Source: Oceanospirillaceae bacterium (lineage in GTDB: Bacteria; Pseudomonadota; Gammaproteobacteria; Pseudomonadales; Oceanobacteraceae). From it: 64,000 nt of DNA. The first letter of the stretch is position 1. Every line of letters begins with the position of its first letter. The notes below the pieces were generated by a model. It was given only the letters and a program-made list of their open reading frames with translations. It ran no database searches and had not been told where the DNA came from. Made by a program: the position numbers and the translations under genes. Shown here piece by piece: positions 37,441-46,086 of the stretch. The stretch spans positions 496,001 through 560,000 of the forward strand of contig PBQA01000013.1 of assembly GCA_002724925.1 (NCBI GenBank), given 5' to 3'.

Positions 37441-37477
37441 CGCCGTCGTTTGGATATCGGCCAGCGGCGGCGTTTTT
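37441..37477 (+). terminator. Probable intrinsic terminator after thrC
   Basis: CGCCGTCG (37441-37448) pairs with CGGCGGCG (37465-37472), with one G-U pair, and is followed by five T residues. It starts 19 bases after the thrC stop. Confidence 0.75.
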
Positions 37478-37511
37478 GTGTCAGTAGCCCAGAAATCACA
37501 CAGGAAGCTTT

Positions 37512-37979
37512 ATGGAATATCAGTCTCTCAGTGAGTACTCGCAGAGTTGGATTTTTCGCCACCGGGAGTTGCCTGTGCCGCAGGAGCTGCTGGACGACAT
37601 CCGCCCCCTGAGTGAATCATCAGCACTCGCATTCTGGCGCCAGCAGATTAGCAAAGAAGCGACGCATGCTGCGCACTTCATGAACGATGACTGGCCGAAC
37701 CGTAACGGAATCTGGCATGAGAAAGCCGAGTGGCAGCCGCGCTGGGAATCTGATGAAAATGCGCTCCCCGAGGAACTGGATTTCGATGACTGGGAAAGTA
37801 ACACCACCGTGTTTTTCTGCTACGACTGCCATAATGTGATCCAGACGACCTGGGGGACGTTCAGACAGTGCTGGAAGAACTTTCTATTTTACGACGATGA
37901 ACCTCTTCTGCTTGGCCGACGTCGCATGCAGGTTGCGCGGTTCCATTCTGATGGCACCTTTGAAACAGGTGTTCGTTGA
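37512..37979 (+). CDS. DUF2947-like cytosolic protein
   Basis: A 155-residue acidic, Trp-rich soluble protein with the pattern of DUF2947 proteins known from Vibrio and relatives: SEYSQSWIFRHRELPVP, DFDDWESNTTVFFCYDCHNVIQTTWGTFRQCWKNFLFYDDEPLLLGRRR. No catalytic motif is evident and the function is unknown. It begins right after the thrC terminator, so it probably has its own promoter. Confidence 0.8.
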   Translation: MEYQSLSEYSQSWIFRHRELPVPQELLDDIRPLSESSALAFWRQQISKEATHAAHFMNDDWPNRNGIWHEKAEWQPRWESDENALPEELDFDDWESNTTVFFCYDCHNVIQTTWGTFRQCWKNFLFYDDEPLLLGRRRMQVARFHSDGTFETGVR

Positions 37980-38071
37980 ATAGAAACAGATGTGCGATGG
38001 GTGATTCGGGTCATTCCGTCGTGAACAGCATCTGTGATTAAATGCTCGCTTCTGTTTTATCGGGAATACGT

Positions 38072-38818
38072 ATGCGCTTTCAAGCGGTAGTCATTGTTGC
38101 CTTCTTAACCTCTTTATCCGGGTGTGCTCACTGGCCCAGTGCTGAACACCGCGATGTCACGCTTGATCGCGTTGAGGTGTTGTTAGAGCAATACTGCCAA
38201 CCCGCACAGAGTGATGATTCTGATCTCGATGGCATACAGCAATCCCTGAATGAGCAACAGCAGCGTCTTGATACCCTGACACACTCGATAGATCGCCTGG
38301 CTCAGCGCCCGGTGTCACAGGTACCGCGTCCGGCGCCTGCTCCGCAGTGCCAGCCGGCATTAACGAAGGCAACGACCGTCGCAGATAGTAAAGTTGTAGT
38401 GGGTGCAACCGAGTGGGTCTTTCTGTCTCCTCCGGGGCGCTACTTGTCGGCCCGGGTTGATACCGGGGCGGAGACGTCTTCTATCAGTGCCCGCAATATC
38501 GTGCGTTTTGAGCGTGATGGTAAGCGCTGGGTATCCTTCGATCTGGATACCGGCAATGCCGATAACGATATTCATCTCGAAGTTCCGTTGGAGCGAAACG
38601 TCCTTATCCGTCAGGCATCCTTTGATGACGTTGACCGTCGTCCTGTGGTTGTTTTTGATGTAAAGCTGGGCGATAACCTGCATCAGCCGACTGAATTCAC
38701 GCTTGCCGACCGTTCACGGATGTCTTATCCGGTGCTACTGGGCCGCTCCTTTCTGAAAGACGTCGCTGTCGTCGATGTTGGCCAGGAATTTATTCACCCC
38801 CGTTCTAAAAAACGCTGA
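38072..38818 (+). CDS. Retropepsin-like lipoprotein (RimK-associated protease family)
   Basis: A 248-residue predicted lipoprotein (lipobox LSGC, Cys18). A coiled-coil/proline-rich linker (about 25-105) leads to a C-terminal retropepsin-like aspartic protease domain whose active-site motif reads DTGAETSS (Asp130). The flap and hydrophobic glycine segments (YPVLLGRSFLKDVAVVDV) are intact. The family is often annotated as an ATP-dependent zinc protease, which is misleading. The ATG at 38072 gives a standard lipoprotein signal. It heads a three-gene cassette with the next two genes. Confidence 0.85.
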   Translation: MRFQAVVIVAFLTSLSGCAHWPSAEHRDVTLDRVEVLLEQYCQPAQSDDSDLDGIQQSLNEQQQRLDTLTHSIDRLAQRPVSQVPRPAPAPQCQPALTKATTVADSKVVVGATEWVFLSPPGRYLSARVDTGAETSSISARNIVRFERDGKRWVSFDLDTGNADNDIHLEVPLERNVLIRQASFDDVDRRPVVVFDVKLGDNLHQPTEFTLADRSRMSYPVLLGRSFLKDVAVVDVGQEFIHPRSKKR

Positions 38819-38838
38819 AATACTCAGGTCGCTAATTT

Positions 38839-40371
38839 ATGAAACCCGCCTCTACTCTGAGCTTTTATACACTGATCGTATTATTGGTTCTGGCTGGGGT
38901 CTCTTTGATTCTGCAGCGTCACTGGGTATACGAGGTTCCTTTAATACACGGTGAAACCCAGACGGTCTGGTCGGTTGAGGCGCTGGTCGAGTTTGAAGCC
39001 GGGGATCAGCCTGTGAAGGTGTCGATGGCGCGGCCGGCCGATCAGCCCGGCTTTACCTTGTTGCGACAGTCAGGGGCATCGCCGGGTTATGGCCTTAATT
39101 TTGTTGATGGTCCTGACCCTCGTGCCGAATGGACCATCCGTCGTGCGAATGGTATCCAGCAACTTTATTTTCAGGTGGATGTACTTGAGTCGGATATGGC
39201 TCAGTCTGAAGTGATCGCTCCGCCTGTGCTTATGGAACCGGATTGGCAGGAGCCTTATCGGAGTGCCATCTACCGTCTATCGAAAGACGCATGGGATGCA
39301 TCATCAGACAATTTCAGCTTTGCTCGCGAACTAATCAAGCGCCTTACCGAAGAAGAGTCACCTCAACATATCCAGTTGTTGAAGCGTGCCTACAATGGTC
39401 GTTTACCGAATCTGCTGGCCGAAGTACTGAACAATTCATCGGTACACGCGAGCGTCGTTTATGGTCTCGAGCTGGAAGATCGCCGTCGTCGCCAGATGCT
39501 GACGCCGTTACTCCGTGTCTGGGATGGCGATAGCAGTAGAGTTTTCCGTCTGTATGAAATCAAAGACGAGCGGCCTCTGGCAGATGATGAAGAAAAGCCG
39601 TTATTGCTTTGGGAGCAGCGAGGTGCGTCGGTACTTGATGTGATTGGCGGTGAAAACTCGCGTATACGTTTTTCTATGTTACGCCGTGAAGAATCGACCT
39701 ATTCTGCGTTGAACGACAGCTTGCCACTGCAGTCCTCCTTGCTTAATTTTTCAATTCACAGCTTACCGGTGGCAGAGCAGGCGATGTTCAAAACCATTCT
39801 GCTGTTACCGGTGGGTGCTCTTGTCGTGTGCTTGTTGCGGATTCTGATCGGCATACGGACGTCGGGTACCTTTATGCCAGTATTGATCGCGATTGCTTTT
39901 ATGCAGACATCTCTTGGTACTGGTATTGTCGGTTTTATACTCGTTGTCGCCGCAGGGCTTGTAGTACGCGGGTATTTATCGCGTCTCAACCTGCTACTGG
40001 TTGCGAGAATATCCGCCGTGATCATATCGGTCATTGCGATTATCAGTCTCTTCAGTGTGCTCTCATACAAACTGGGGCTGACAGAAGGACTGAAAGTCAT
40101 GTTCTTCCCTATGGTCATTCTGGCCTGGACGATTGAACGTATGTCGATCCTCTGGGAAGAAGAGGGCGGCCGCGAGGTAATGATTCAGGGCGGTGGCAGC
40201 CTGATTACCGCAGTGCTGGCATACGGTGCGATGCAGCACCCATTGATACAGCACCTGACGTTTAATTTTATGGGCGTCCAGTTCATTGTATTAGCACTGA
40301 TACTTCTTCTGGGCTCATACACCGGGTACAGGTTGTTTGAACTACATCGTTTTGCGGTGCTTAAACGTTGA
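38839..40371 (+). CDS. Membrane protein with inactive transglutaminase-like and 7TM domains
   Basis: A 510-residue inner membrane protein. An N-terminal anchor (about 8-26) precedes a large periplasmic region (about 30-310), which includes a transglutaminase-like segment without a clear Cys-His-Asp triad (FARELIKRLTEEESPQHIQLLKRAYNGRLPNLLAEVLNNSSVHASVVYGLEL). Seven transmembrane helices follow (about 315-505). The matching database family is the inactive transglutaminase / 7TM proteins. It overlaps the following ATP-grasp gene by four bases, so the proteins probably work together. Confidence 0.87.
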   Translation: MKPASTLSFYTLIVLLVLAGVSLILQRHWVYEVPLIHGETQTVWSVEALVEFEAGDQPVKVSMARPADQPGFTLLRQSGASPGYGLNFVDGPDPRAEWTIRRANGIQQLYFQVDVLESDMAQSEVIAPPVLMEPDWQEPYRSAIYRLSKDAWDASSDNFSFARELIKRLTEEESPQHIQLLKRAYNGRLPNLLAEVLNNSSVHASVVYGLELEDRRRRQMLTPLLRVWDGDSSRVFRLYEIKDERPLADDEEKPLLLWEQRGASVLDVIGGENSRIRFSMLRREESTYSALNDSLPLQSSLLNFSIHSLPVAEQAMFKTILLLPVGALVVCLLRILIGIRTSGTFMPVLIAIAFMQTSLGTGIVGFILVVAAGLVVRGYLSRLNLLLVARISAVIISVIAIISLFSVLSYKLGLTEGLKVMFFPMVILAWTIERMSILWEEEGGREVMIQGGGSLITAVLAYGAMQHPLIQHLTFNFMGVQFIVLALILLLGSYTGYRLFELHRFAVLKR

Positions 40372-41378
40372 AGCTTCTTAACTCACTGATCTCCCCGTGG
40401 AGGCTTTCCCAGTTCGGCATGCTGGGGATTAACGAGCGTAACCGACGTTATATTGGTCGCTACAATCCTCGCAGCCTGTTTCCTTTGGTCGACAACAAAC
40501 GTTTGACCCGTACCACGCTGAGCTCAGCTGACATTCCAATGGCAGCGCTTATCGGCGTTGTTGACCAGCAGTCTCAGGTTAAGAAAATCGCCAGCCTGGT
40601 CGAGGGGCATCAAGGGTTTGCGATCAAGCCGTCAAAAGGCAGTGGCGGGAAAGGGATTCTGATCGTCACCCACAAAGACGGTGACGAATGGGTTAAGGCC
40701 AGCGGTGGCCGGCTGACGGTTGATGATCTCAAACGTCATATTTCCAATATTCTCTCTGGTCTATACAGTCTTGGTGGCGCTGCCGATGTAGCACTCATTG
40801 AGTCTTTGATTCATCAGGCACATCATTTCGATGATTACACCGTGGAAGGCGTGCCCGATATTCGGGTTATCGTGTGCCGGGGATATCCGGTTATGGCCAT
40901 GGTCAGACTGTCTACGCACGCATCGGATGGCAAGGCGAATCTGCATCAGGGAGCTGTGGGGGTGGGTATTGATATCGCGACGGGGACAGCTCTGGCGGCG
41001 GTTCAGCATGGCCAGCTCCTGAACCAGCATCCAGATACAGGCAAGCACCTGGGCGAACTGGCTATTCCAGACTGGGAAGCGTTGCTGATTATGGCATCAC
41101 GTTGCTATGACGTTACAGGGCTCGGGTATCTGGGAATCGACATCGTCGTCGACCGGGATCACGGTCCACTTCTACTTGAACTCAATGCTCGTCCGGGCTT
41201 GGCTATCCAACTGGCGAACAATGCCGGTTTGTTACCGCGCTTACGTCGACTGGATAAACTGACGGCTGCTGACACGCGCCTTCGACCGGAAGAGCGTGTG
41301 CGCCGCAGCCGTGAGTGGTTTGCCGATGACTCAGTCTTCGATAAGACTGTCCAGCCCGGAGTGAAGCTCGCCGAGTGA
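40368..41378 (+). CDS. Alpha-L-glutamate-ligase-like ATP-grasp protein
   Basis: A 336-residue cytosolic ATP-grasp enzyme related to RimK. Visible features are the glycine-rich nucleotide loop KPSKGSGGKGILIV, the IRVIVCRGYPVMAMVRLST segment, and the metal-binding end DIVVDRDHGPLLLELNARPGLAIQLAN. Substrates are unknown. Relatives add amino acids to peptides. The start is TTG, overlapping the stop of the 7TM gene. The last 48 bases overlap the convergent HDOD gene on the other strand. Confidence 0.88.
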   Translation: MKLLNSLISPWRLSQFGMLGINERNRRYIGRYNPRSLFPLVDNKRLTRTTLSSADIPMAALIGVVDQQSQVKKIASLVEGHQGFAIKPSKGSGGKGILIVTHKDGDEWVKASGGRLTVDDLKRHISNILSGLYSLGGAADVALIESLIHQAHHFDDYTVEGVPDIRVIVCRGYPVMAMVRLSTHASDGKANLHQGAVGVGIDIATGTALAAVQHGQLLNQHPDTGKHLGELAIPDWEALLIMASRCYDVTGLGYLGIDIVVDRDHGPLLLELNARPGLAIQLANNAGLLPRLRRLDKLTAADTRLRPEERVRRSREWFADDSVFDKTVQPGVKLAE

Positions 41379-42170
41379 TGCAAGGTCGCTGTAGGCTTTG
41401 TTCACATTCATACCGATCTTGTCGGCCACCTGGAGAGGGAAGCCAGCAACAATCTCATCTTCAGACAGATTATGATCGTGGGCATGCTTCAGGTAGCGAG
41501 CGATATAAATGATACCGGCTTCTTTACTGTACTCTTCTGAATTCTCTGGCAGGTACTGCTGCGCAATAGCATTCTGAATAATTTCAGGAAACTTCCAGCG
41601 TTTCGCCAGCTCTGCACCTACATCGGCAGAGTTATAGCCAAACTGACCGTTTTCCAGCATATGGCGCTTCGACGTGCTCATGGCTTCTGACTGGTCAATA
41701 CTCGCGGCTTCTTTCGGATAAAACATCCGTATAAGAAGATCGCCCACGGAGTGCATCATGCCGCAGGTAAAGGCAGTGTCTTTGTCTGTATCGGCGGTGA
41801 AGCCCGCAATCCATTTCGACAGCTCGGCGATACTGAAAGCGTCTTTCCAGAAAGCGTTCTGATCGAAGCCCTCTATTTTAGAGAAAGCACTGGTTACCCC
41901 GGATGCCAGCACCATAGTGCGCAGTGTGCCGAAGCCCAGAAGCATGACAGCATCCTGTGGCGTAGCAACGGTACGTGGAACACCGAAGTGTGCTGAGTTC
42001 GCAAGACGAAGCACTTTTGCGGTCAGTGACTGGTCTTTAGCTACTTTGCCGCTGATTTCATCAATATCCAGAGAATGCTCGTCCCCTCGGAAACTTTCCA
42101 TCAGTTCCTGAACGACGCGTGGAATATGTGGGAGCTGCTTAGGTTCAGCGAAAATTGAGGCCATGTTCAT
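41331..42170 (-). CDS. HDOD-domain protein
   Basis: A 279-residue signalling protein whose HDOD domain spans about residues 12-215 (LPHIPRVVQELMESF, LTAKVLRLANSAHFGVPRTVATPQDAVMLLGFGTLRTMVLAS). HDOD lacks the catalytic HD residues of phosphohydrolases and acts in signal transduction, often in chemotaxis, motility or stress pathways. No partner output domain is fused. Convergent overlap of 48 bases with the ATP-grasp gene means both 3' ends share sequence. Confidence 0.88.
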   Translation of the reverse strand: MNMASIFAEPKQLPHIPRVVQELMESFRGDEHSLDIDEISGKVAKDQSLTAKVLRLANSAHFGVPRTVATPQDAVMLLGFGTLRTMVLASGVTSAFSKIEGFDQNAFWKDAFSIAELSKWIAGFTADTDKDTAFTCGMMHSVGDLLIRMFYPKEAASIDQSEAMSTSKRHMLENGQFGYNSADVGAELAKRWKFPEIIQNAIAQQYLPENSEEYSKEAGIIYIARYLKHAHDHNLSEDEIVAGFPLQVADKIGMNVNKAYSDLASLGELHSGLDSLIED

Positions 42171-42303
42171 AGTTATACTTCCTTCTCAAGTAACTGATGA
42201 TAAGCATAGGCGAGGCTCCCGAATCTGCTTGTGATTCAAACGTTAACTTTCGTTAATGGTAAACTTCGGGCCTTGAAATAAGCACCTGATCTGAGGAGTC
42301 GAC

Positions 42304-43194
42304 ATGCAGTCATCGCGTATTGGATTTATTGGTATGGGCCTGATGGGAGTACCTATGAGCCGCCGGCTACAGCGGGCGGGATTCGATGTTTCTGTCTGGA
42401 ACCGCAGTCCGGATAAATCCAAACCTCTGGCAAAAGAGGGAATCCGGGTTTGTGAACACTTACATGAGCTGATTTCCTCGTCCGATATATTGATGACTTG
42501 TGTAACAGATACGTCGGCGGTGCGCGCAATTGTGGAAGGGCCGGGTGGCATCGCTGAACACGGTCGGGAAAGTCAGGTATTGATTGATTTTTCGAGCATT
42601 GATCCACAGTCGACGCGAGACATGGCAGACACTCTTTTTAATAAAACGGGCATCCGATGGGTAGACGCACCTGTGTCAGGTGGTGTTGCTGGTGCTGAGC
42701 AAGGAACGTTGGCGATCATGGCCGGAGGAGACGCAGCGTTGGTTGATAGTGTACGCCCTCTGCTTCAGCCTTTATCTCAGCGAGTGACCCATATGGGGCC
42801 AACCGGGTCCGGGCAAGTCACTAAAATCTGCAATCAGATGATTGTCAGTTGTAATGTACTTGTCATGGCAGAAGTGATGGCGCTGGCTGAAAAGTCCGGT
42901 GTCGATGCGAAGAAGATCCCAGAGGCGCTGAAGGGAGGATTTGCTGACTCCATCCCCCTTCAGTTGACCGGCCCACGCATGGCAGAACGGGATTTTGACC
43001 CAGTGAAATGGCATGTGAAAACCCTGCTGAAAGACCTGGATATGGCAAACGCGTTAGCGAAAAATTCCGCCAGTGCCGTGCCGATGGCAGGGCAGGCAGC
43101 AGAGTTGATGCGATTACATGCCACCCAGGGCAGTGCTGAATGTGATCCTTGTACGCTGATCGAAATGTACACCAGCAAGGACGAAGAGGCATGA
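42304..43194 (+). CDS. 2-hydroxy-3-oxopropionate (tartronate semialdehyde) reductase-like
   Basis: A 296-residue NAD(P)-dependent dehydrogenase of the 3-hydroxyisobutyrate dehydrogenase family. It shows the Rossmann motif GFIGMGLMGVPMSRRL, the substrate motif DAPVSGGVAGAEQGTLAIMAGG and the catalytic Lys in GSGQVTKICNQM. Substrate choice among family members is not decided by sequence. Coupling to a hydroxypyruvate isomerase gene (ATGA overlap) supports tartronate semialdehyde to glycerate. A GAGGAG site precedes the ATG. Confidence 0.88.
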   Translation: MQSSRIGFIGMGLMGVPMSRRLQRAGFDVSVWNRSPDKSKPLAKEGIRVCEHLHELISSSDILMTCVTDTSAVRAIVEGPGGIAEHGRESQVLIDFSSIDPQSTRDMADTLFNKTGIRWVDAPVSGGVAGAEQGTLAIMAGGDAALVDSVRPLLQPLSQRVTHMGPTGSGQVTKICNQMIVSCNVLVMAEVMALAEKSGVDAKKIPEALKGGFADSIPLQLTGPRMAERDFDPVKWHVKTLLKDLDMANALAKNSASAVPMAGQAAELMRLHATQGSAECDPCTLIEMYTSKDEEA

Positions 43195-43973
43195 AGCTGA
43201 CGGCAAACCTTTCATTGCTCTACACAGAGCTACCCATGTTGGAACGCTTTGCCGCAGCGGCTGCGGATGGCTTTACGGCGGTAGAAATTCAGTTCCCCTA
43301 TGAGACGCCGGCGAACGAACTTCGCCGAGCATTGGATGATGCGCGCCTTAAATGCGTTCTGATCAATGTGCCTGCGGGCGATCTTATGACAGGAGGCCGG
43401 GGGCTTGCTTGTGTCCCCGGGCGTGAGGCTGAGTTTGAGACGGCGCTCAACCTGTGCCTCGACTACGTAAAGGTTCTCAAGCCCTGTTGCGTTAATGTGC
43501 TGGCTGGAAGAGCAGCCGCGCAGGAGCGCGAGACTGCCCTTAAGGTATTGCGAGGCAACGTCAGCAAAGCCGTTGAGCTGCTTGCACCGGAAGGGGTACA
43601 GGTAACGCTTGAAGCGATTAATACCTTCGATATGCCCGAGTTTCTGATTTCGTCTTTTGCTGAAATGAAACGCTTTACCGAAAACGCTGGTGTCGATGTC
43701 AGAATGCAGTTTGATATTTACCATATAGCACGTATGAATGAGCCGGTAGAGTCGCTTCTTACTTCATATGGCGCTGATATTGGCCATATTCAGTTCGCAG
43801 ATGTGCCGGGCCGACACGAGCCAGGCTCAGGTGACCTGAATTTTGATCGCTTGTTTGCGGCAGCGGAACAGTCTGGTTATCAGGGATGGTACGGTGCTGA
43901 ATACAGGCCTACAACGGAGTCGACGTCGGCAGGACTTAGCTGGATGAAGAAGTATCAGAACAGGTCGAACTGA
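43191..43973 (+). CDS. hyi: Hydroxypyruvate isomerase
   Basis: A 260-residue TIM-barrel enzyme of the xylose-isomerase-like superfamily, Hyi type, interconverting hydroxypyruvate and tartronate semialdehyde. Typical segments are MKLTANLSLLYTELPMLERFAAAAADGFTAVEIQFPYE, VTLEAINTFDMPEFLI and MQFDIYHIARM, with the metal ligands. The start overlaps the reductase stop by four bases. Together they feed C3 compounds from glyoxylate or hydroxypyruvate into glycerate. A glyoxylate carboligase gene is not next to them. The 3' end overlaps a convergent gene by 19 bases. Confidence 0.87.
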   Translation: MKLTANLSLLYTELPMLERFAAAAADGFTAVEIQFPYETPANELRRALDDARLKCVLINVPAGDLMTGGRGLACVPGREAEFETALNLCLDYVKVLKPCCVNVLAGRAAAQERETALKVLRGNVSKAVELLAPEGVQVTLEAINTFDMPEFLISSFAEMKRFTENAGVDVRMQFDIYHIARMNEPVESLLTSYGADIGHIQFADVPGRHEPGSGDLNFDRLFAAAEQSGYQGWYGAEYRPTTESTSAGLSWMKKYQNRSN

Positions 43974-44377
43974 TTGTCTTTGTTGGCGCGTGGAGGAGCT
44001 GGGTCAGGCTCTGAAGGTGTTTTAGTCACAGGCTTTGGATCTGCCGTTTGGTATTCCTGTTTGCTGGAGGGCACTTCAGCGGCAGGGTGAGTTTTCTCTT
44101 CGGCGATTTTTTCTGACAGTGTATCTGCAACGAACAGGTCGAGCTGGGAGATGTCTGTTTCTTCTTCAATCGTATCTTCACTTGGTCCCGCGAGAATTTT
44201 CAGCCGACGTCGCTCGCAAAGATTAATAACCAGTTGTTGTTGAAACGGAGTGAAATCATTCCAGTGAAACCGCTCTTTGCGGGAGCGCAGGCAGCCTTTG
44301 CAGTACCCCTTGTTATTGGAAGTACAGACACCGCGGCACGGGTTTGGAATTGTGAACAGTTCGCCCTGATCTAACAT
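43955..44377 (-). CDS. DUF1289-domain protein
   Basis: A 140-residue protein whose N-terminal part carries the DUF1289 cysteine motif (PNPCRGVCTSNNKGYCKGCLRSRKE, pattern CxxxC-x6-CxGC), possibly binding zinc or a cluster. The rest is an acidic, Pro/Glu/Thr-rich, probably disordered tail. The domain function is unknown. The start at 44377 gives MLDQGELFTIPNPC; an ATG 13 codons upstream (44416) is also open. Confidence 0.8.
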   Translation of the reverse strand: MLDQGELFTIPNPCRGVCTSNNKGYCKGCLRSRKERFHWNDFTPFQQQLVINLCERRRLKILAGPSEDTIEEETDISQLDLFVADTLSEKIAEEKTHPAAEVPSSKQEYQTADPKPVTKTPSEPDPAPPRANKDNQFDLF

Positions 44378-44486
44378 AAACAGACTTGTCTTTGTTTTGT
44401 CACAGAGTACCAGCATTCAGGCTGGTGTCGAGCGGGAAGCTCAGGGGAGGGGAATGCGGGCCCGGAATCAGACCGGGCCACAGCAA

Positions 44487-44699
44487 TTATTCGGCAGGAG
44501 TTACGTTTTCTGCCTGAGGACCTTTCTGACCCTGAACCACTTCCATGGTTACGGCCTGGCCTTCTTCCAGTGAACGACGGCCGTTGCCGTTGATTGCACT
44601 GTAGTGAACGAAAACGTCTTTTCCGGAATCCTGAGCGATAAAGCCGAAGCCTTTCTCGTCATTGAACCATTTGACTGTGCCTTGAACTAAATTTGCCAT
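44487..44699 (-). CDS. CspA-family cold shock protein
   Basis: A 70-residue single cold-shock domain: [40 protein letters not shown] with both RNP motifs. It binds single-stranded RNA and DNA and acts as an RNA chaperone. An AGGAA site lies upstream. About 130 bases of non-coding sequence precede it, long enough for the 5' UTR usual for csp genes. Cold induction cannot be read from the sequence. A second, membrane-tethered cold-shock-domain gene is at 7.7 kb. Confidence 0.95.
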   Translation of the reverse strand: MANLVQGTVKWFNDEKGFGFIAQDSGKDVFVHYSAINGNGRRSLEEGQAVTMEVVQGQKGPQAENVTPAE

Positions 44700-44961
44700 A
44701 CTTTTTTCCTGAGATATTGTGCTGACTATATCAGCGGACTTGCTGTGTTACGGCATTAGTCAATCACTGGCCGGGGCTTCCGGAAGGTCTTTCTATAATG
44801 CCCTTATCGACCGAGATGCCTCATAAATTGATATGTTGCACTCGTCAATTGGCCCCCCTAATACGAGAGACGCGGTCATAGTATCCCAAGATTCAGTGCA
44901 TACCAAGCGCTTACTGAGGAAATATCCCGCGGTTTTGACGCCTCTTTGTATAACGTTTGTA

Positions 44962-45930
44962 TTAATTGTCGTCTTTGCTCAAAGCGCGCCGGATCTGGCG
45001 TTCTGTCCGCCATTTCCAGAAGGCTGCCAGAATAGCACCTGCAATATTCTGCCAGACGCTGAATAGTGCGCCGGGAAGAGCAGTCAGCGGGCTGAAGAAG
45101 CTATTGGCAAGCGCGACCCCAAGACCTGAATTCTGCATTCCTACCTCAATGGCGATAGTCCGCGCTTCTACTTCGGTGTTGCCGTTCCAGCGCGCGATGC
45201 CATAACCCGCGAGTAAACCAATCAAGTTGTGAAGAACAACGGCCAGAATCAGCGAGTGACTGAGTACTGCCAGTTCATCAGCATTGCTGGCAACGATCAC
45301 TGCAATGATTAGCAGAATCGCCCCGGTAGCGAGTGTCGGCAGGTACTGGCTGACGCTTTTCTGAATAGCAGGCAACCAGCGGTTCACCAGAACACCTGCC
45401 CCCACTGGAATAATGACTATTTTCGCAATCATCAGCAGCATACCTATGGTATCGATATCGATGATGCCGGTGTGGGTCAGTTCTTGCGTGAAGTCACGTG
45501 CATAAAATGCAATCAGGAAAGGCGTCAGGAATACGCCCCACAGCGTTGATGCGGTGGTCATTGTGACAGAGAGAGCGACATCGCCCTTGGCCAGAAACGT
45601 CATCACGTTCGATGCTGTCCCCCCTGCGCAGGCACCGACAATAATCAGACCGATAGCGACCTCTGCGGGCAGTTTAAGCAATAGAGCGAGACCCCAGGCG
45701 ATCAGCGGCATCAGGCCAAACTGTAAGATAATACCTAGCGCAACAGGTTGAGGTTTTTGCCAGATACGTCTGAAGTCACTGAAGCGCAGGGTTAGCCCCA
45801 TCGAAAACATAATGATGGTCAGAAGCGGTACAATAGTGCCGGTCAGCCCAAGCAGTGGCTCAGGATTCTGCCAGGCCAGAAGGCTCACAATAACGGCCAG
45901 AAATGGAAAAGCGCGCTCGGCGGTAAGCAT
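44962..45930 (-). CDS. Bile acid:sodium symporter family (BASS) transporter
   Basis: A 322-residue membrane protein with nine or ten helices. Family features include MFSMGLTLRFSDF, GACAGGTASNVMTFLAKGDVALSVTMTTAS (sodium/substrate-site region) and EVGMQNSGLGVALANSFFSPL in the second inverted repeat. Bacterial members import organic acids such as pantoate, pyruvate or sulfonates with sodium. The substrate is unknown. It has no operon partners. Confidence 0.9.
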   Translation of the reverse strand: MLTAERAFPFLAVIVSLLAWQNPEPLLGLTGTIVPLLTIIMFSMGLTLRFSDFRRIWQKPQPVALGIILQFGLMPLIAWGLALLLKLPAEVAIGLIIVGACAGGTASNVMTFLAKGDVALSVTMTTASTLWGVFLTPFLIAFYARDFTQELTHTGIIDIDTIGMLLMIAKIVIIPVGAGVLVNRWLPAIQKSVSQYLPTLATGAILLIIAVIVASNADELAVLSHSLILAVVLHNLIGLLAGYGIARWNGNTEVEARTIAIEVGMQNSGLGVALANSFFSPLTALPGALFSVWQNIAGAILAAFWKWRTERQIRRALSKDDN

Positions 45931-46086
45931 AGATATGTCTCCGGTAACAGGTGGCCGGTTATATCGGTAATTGTGGACAGGTGCAAGTTCGCCGGATAGC
46001 GGTTAACCTGAGCGCTTTGGTAGAGCATTTGTTGTAACTATTGGCCTAACTATTGCCGTAATTCTCGGTGTCCCTAAGGAGCTATT

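Noticed and set aside
44833-45066. 77-codon plus-strand frame before the BASS gene
   Set aside because: Half of it is antisense to the transporter, no ribosome-binding site precedes it, and the protein looks like no family.
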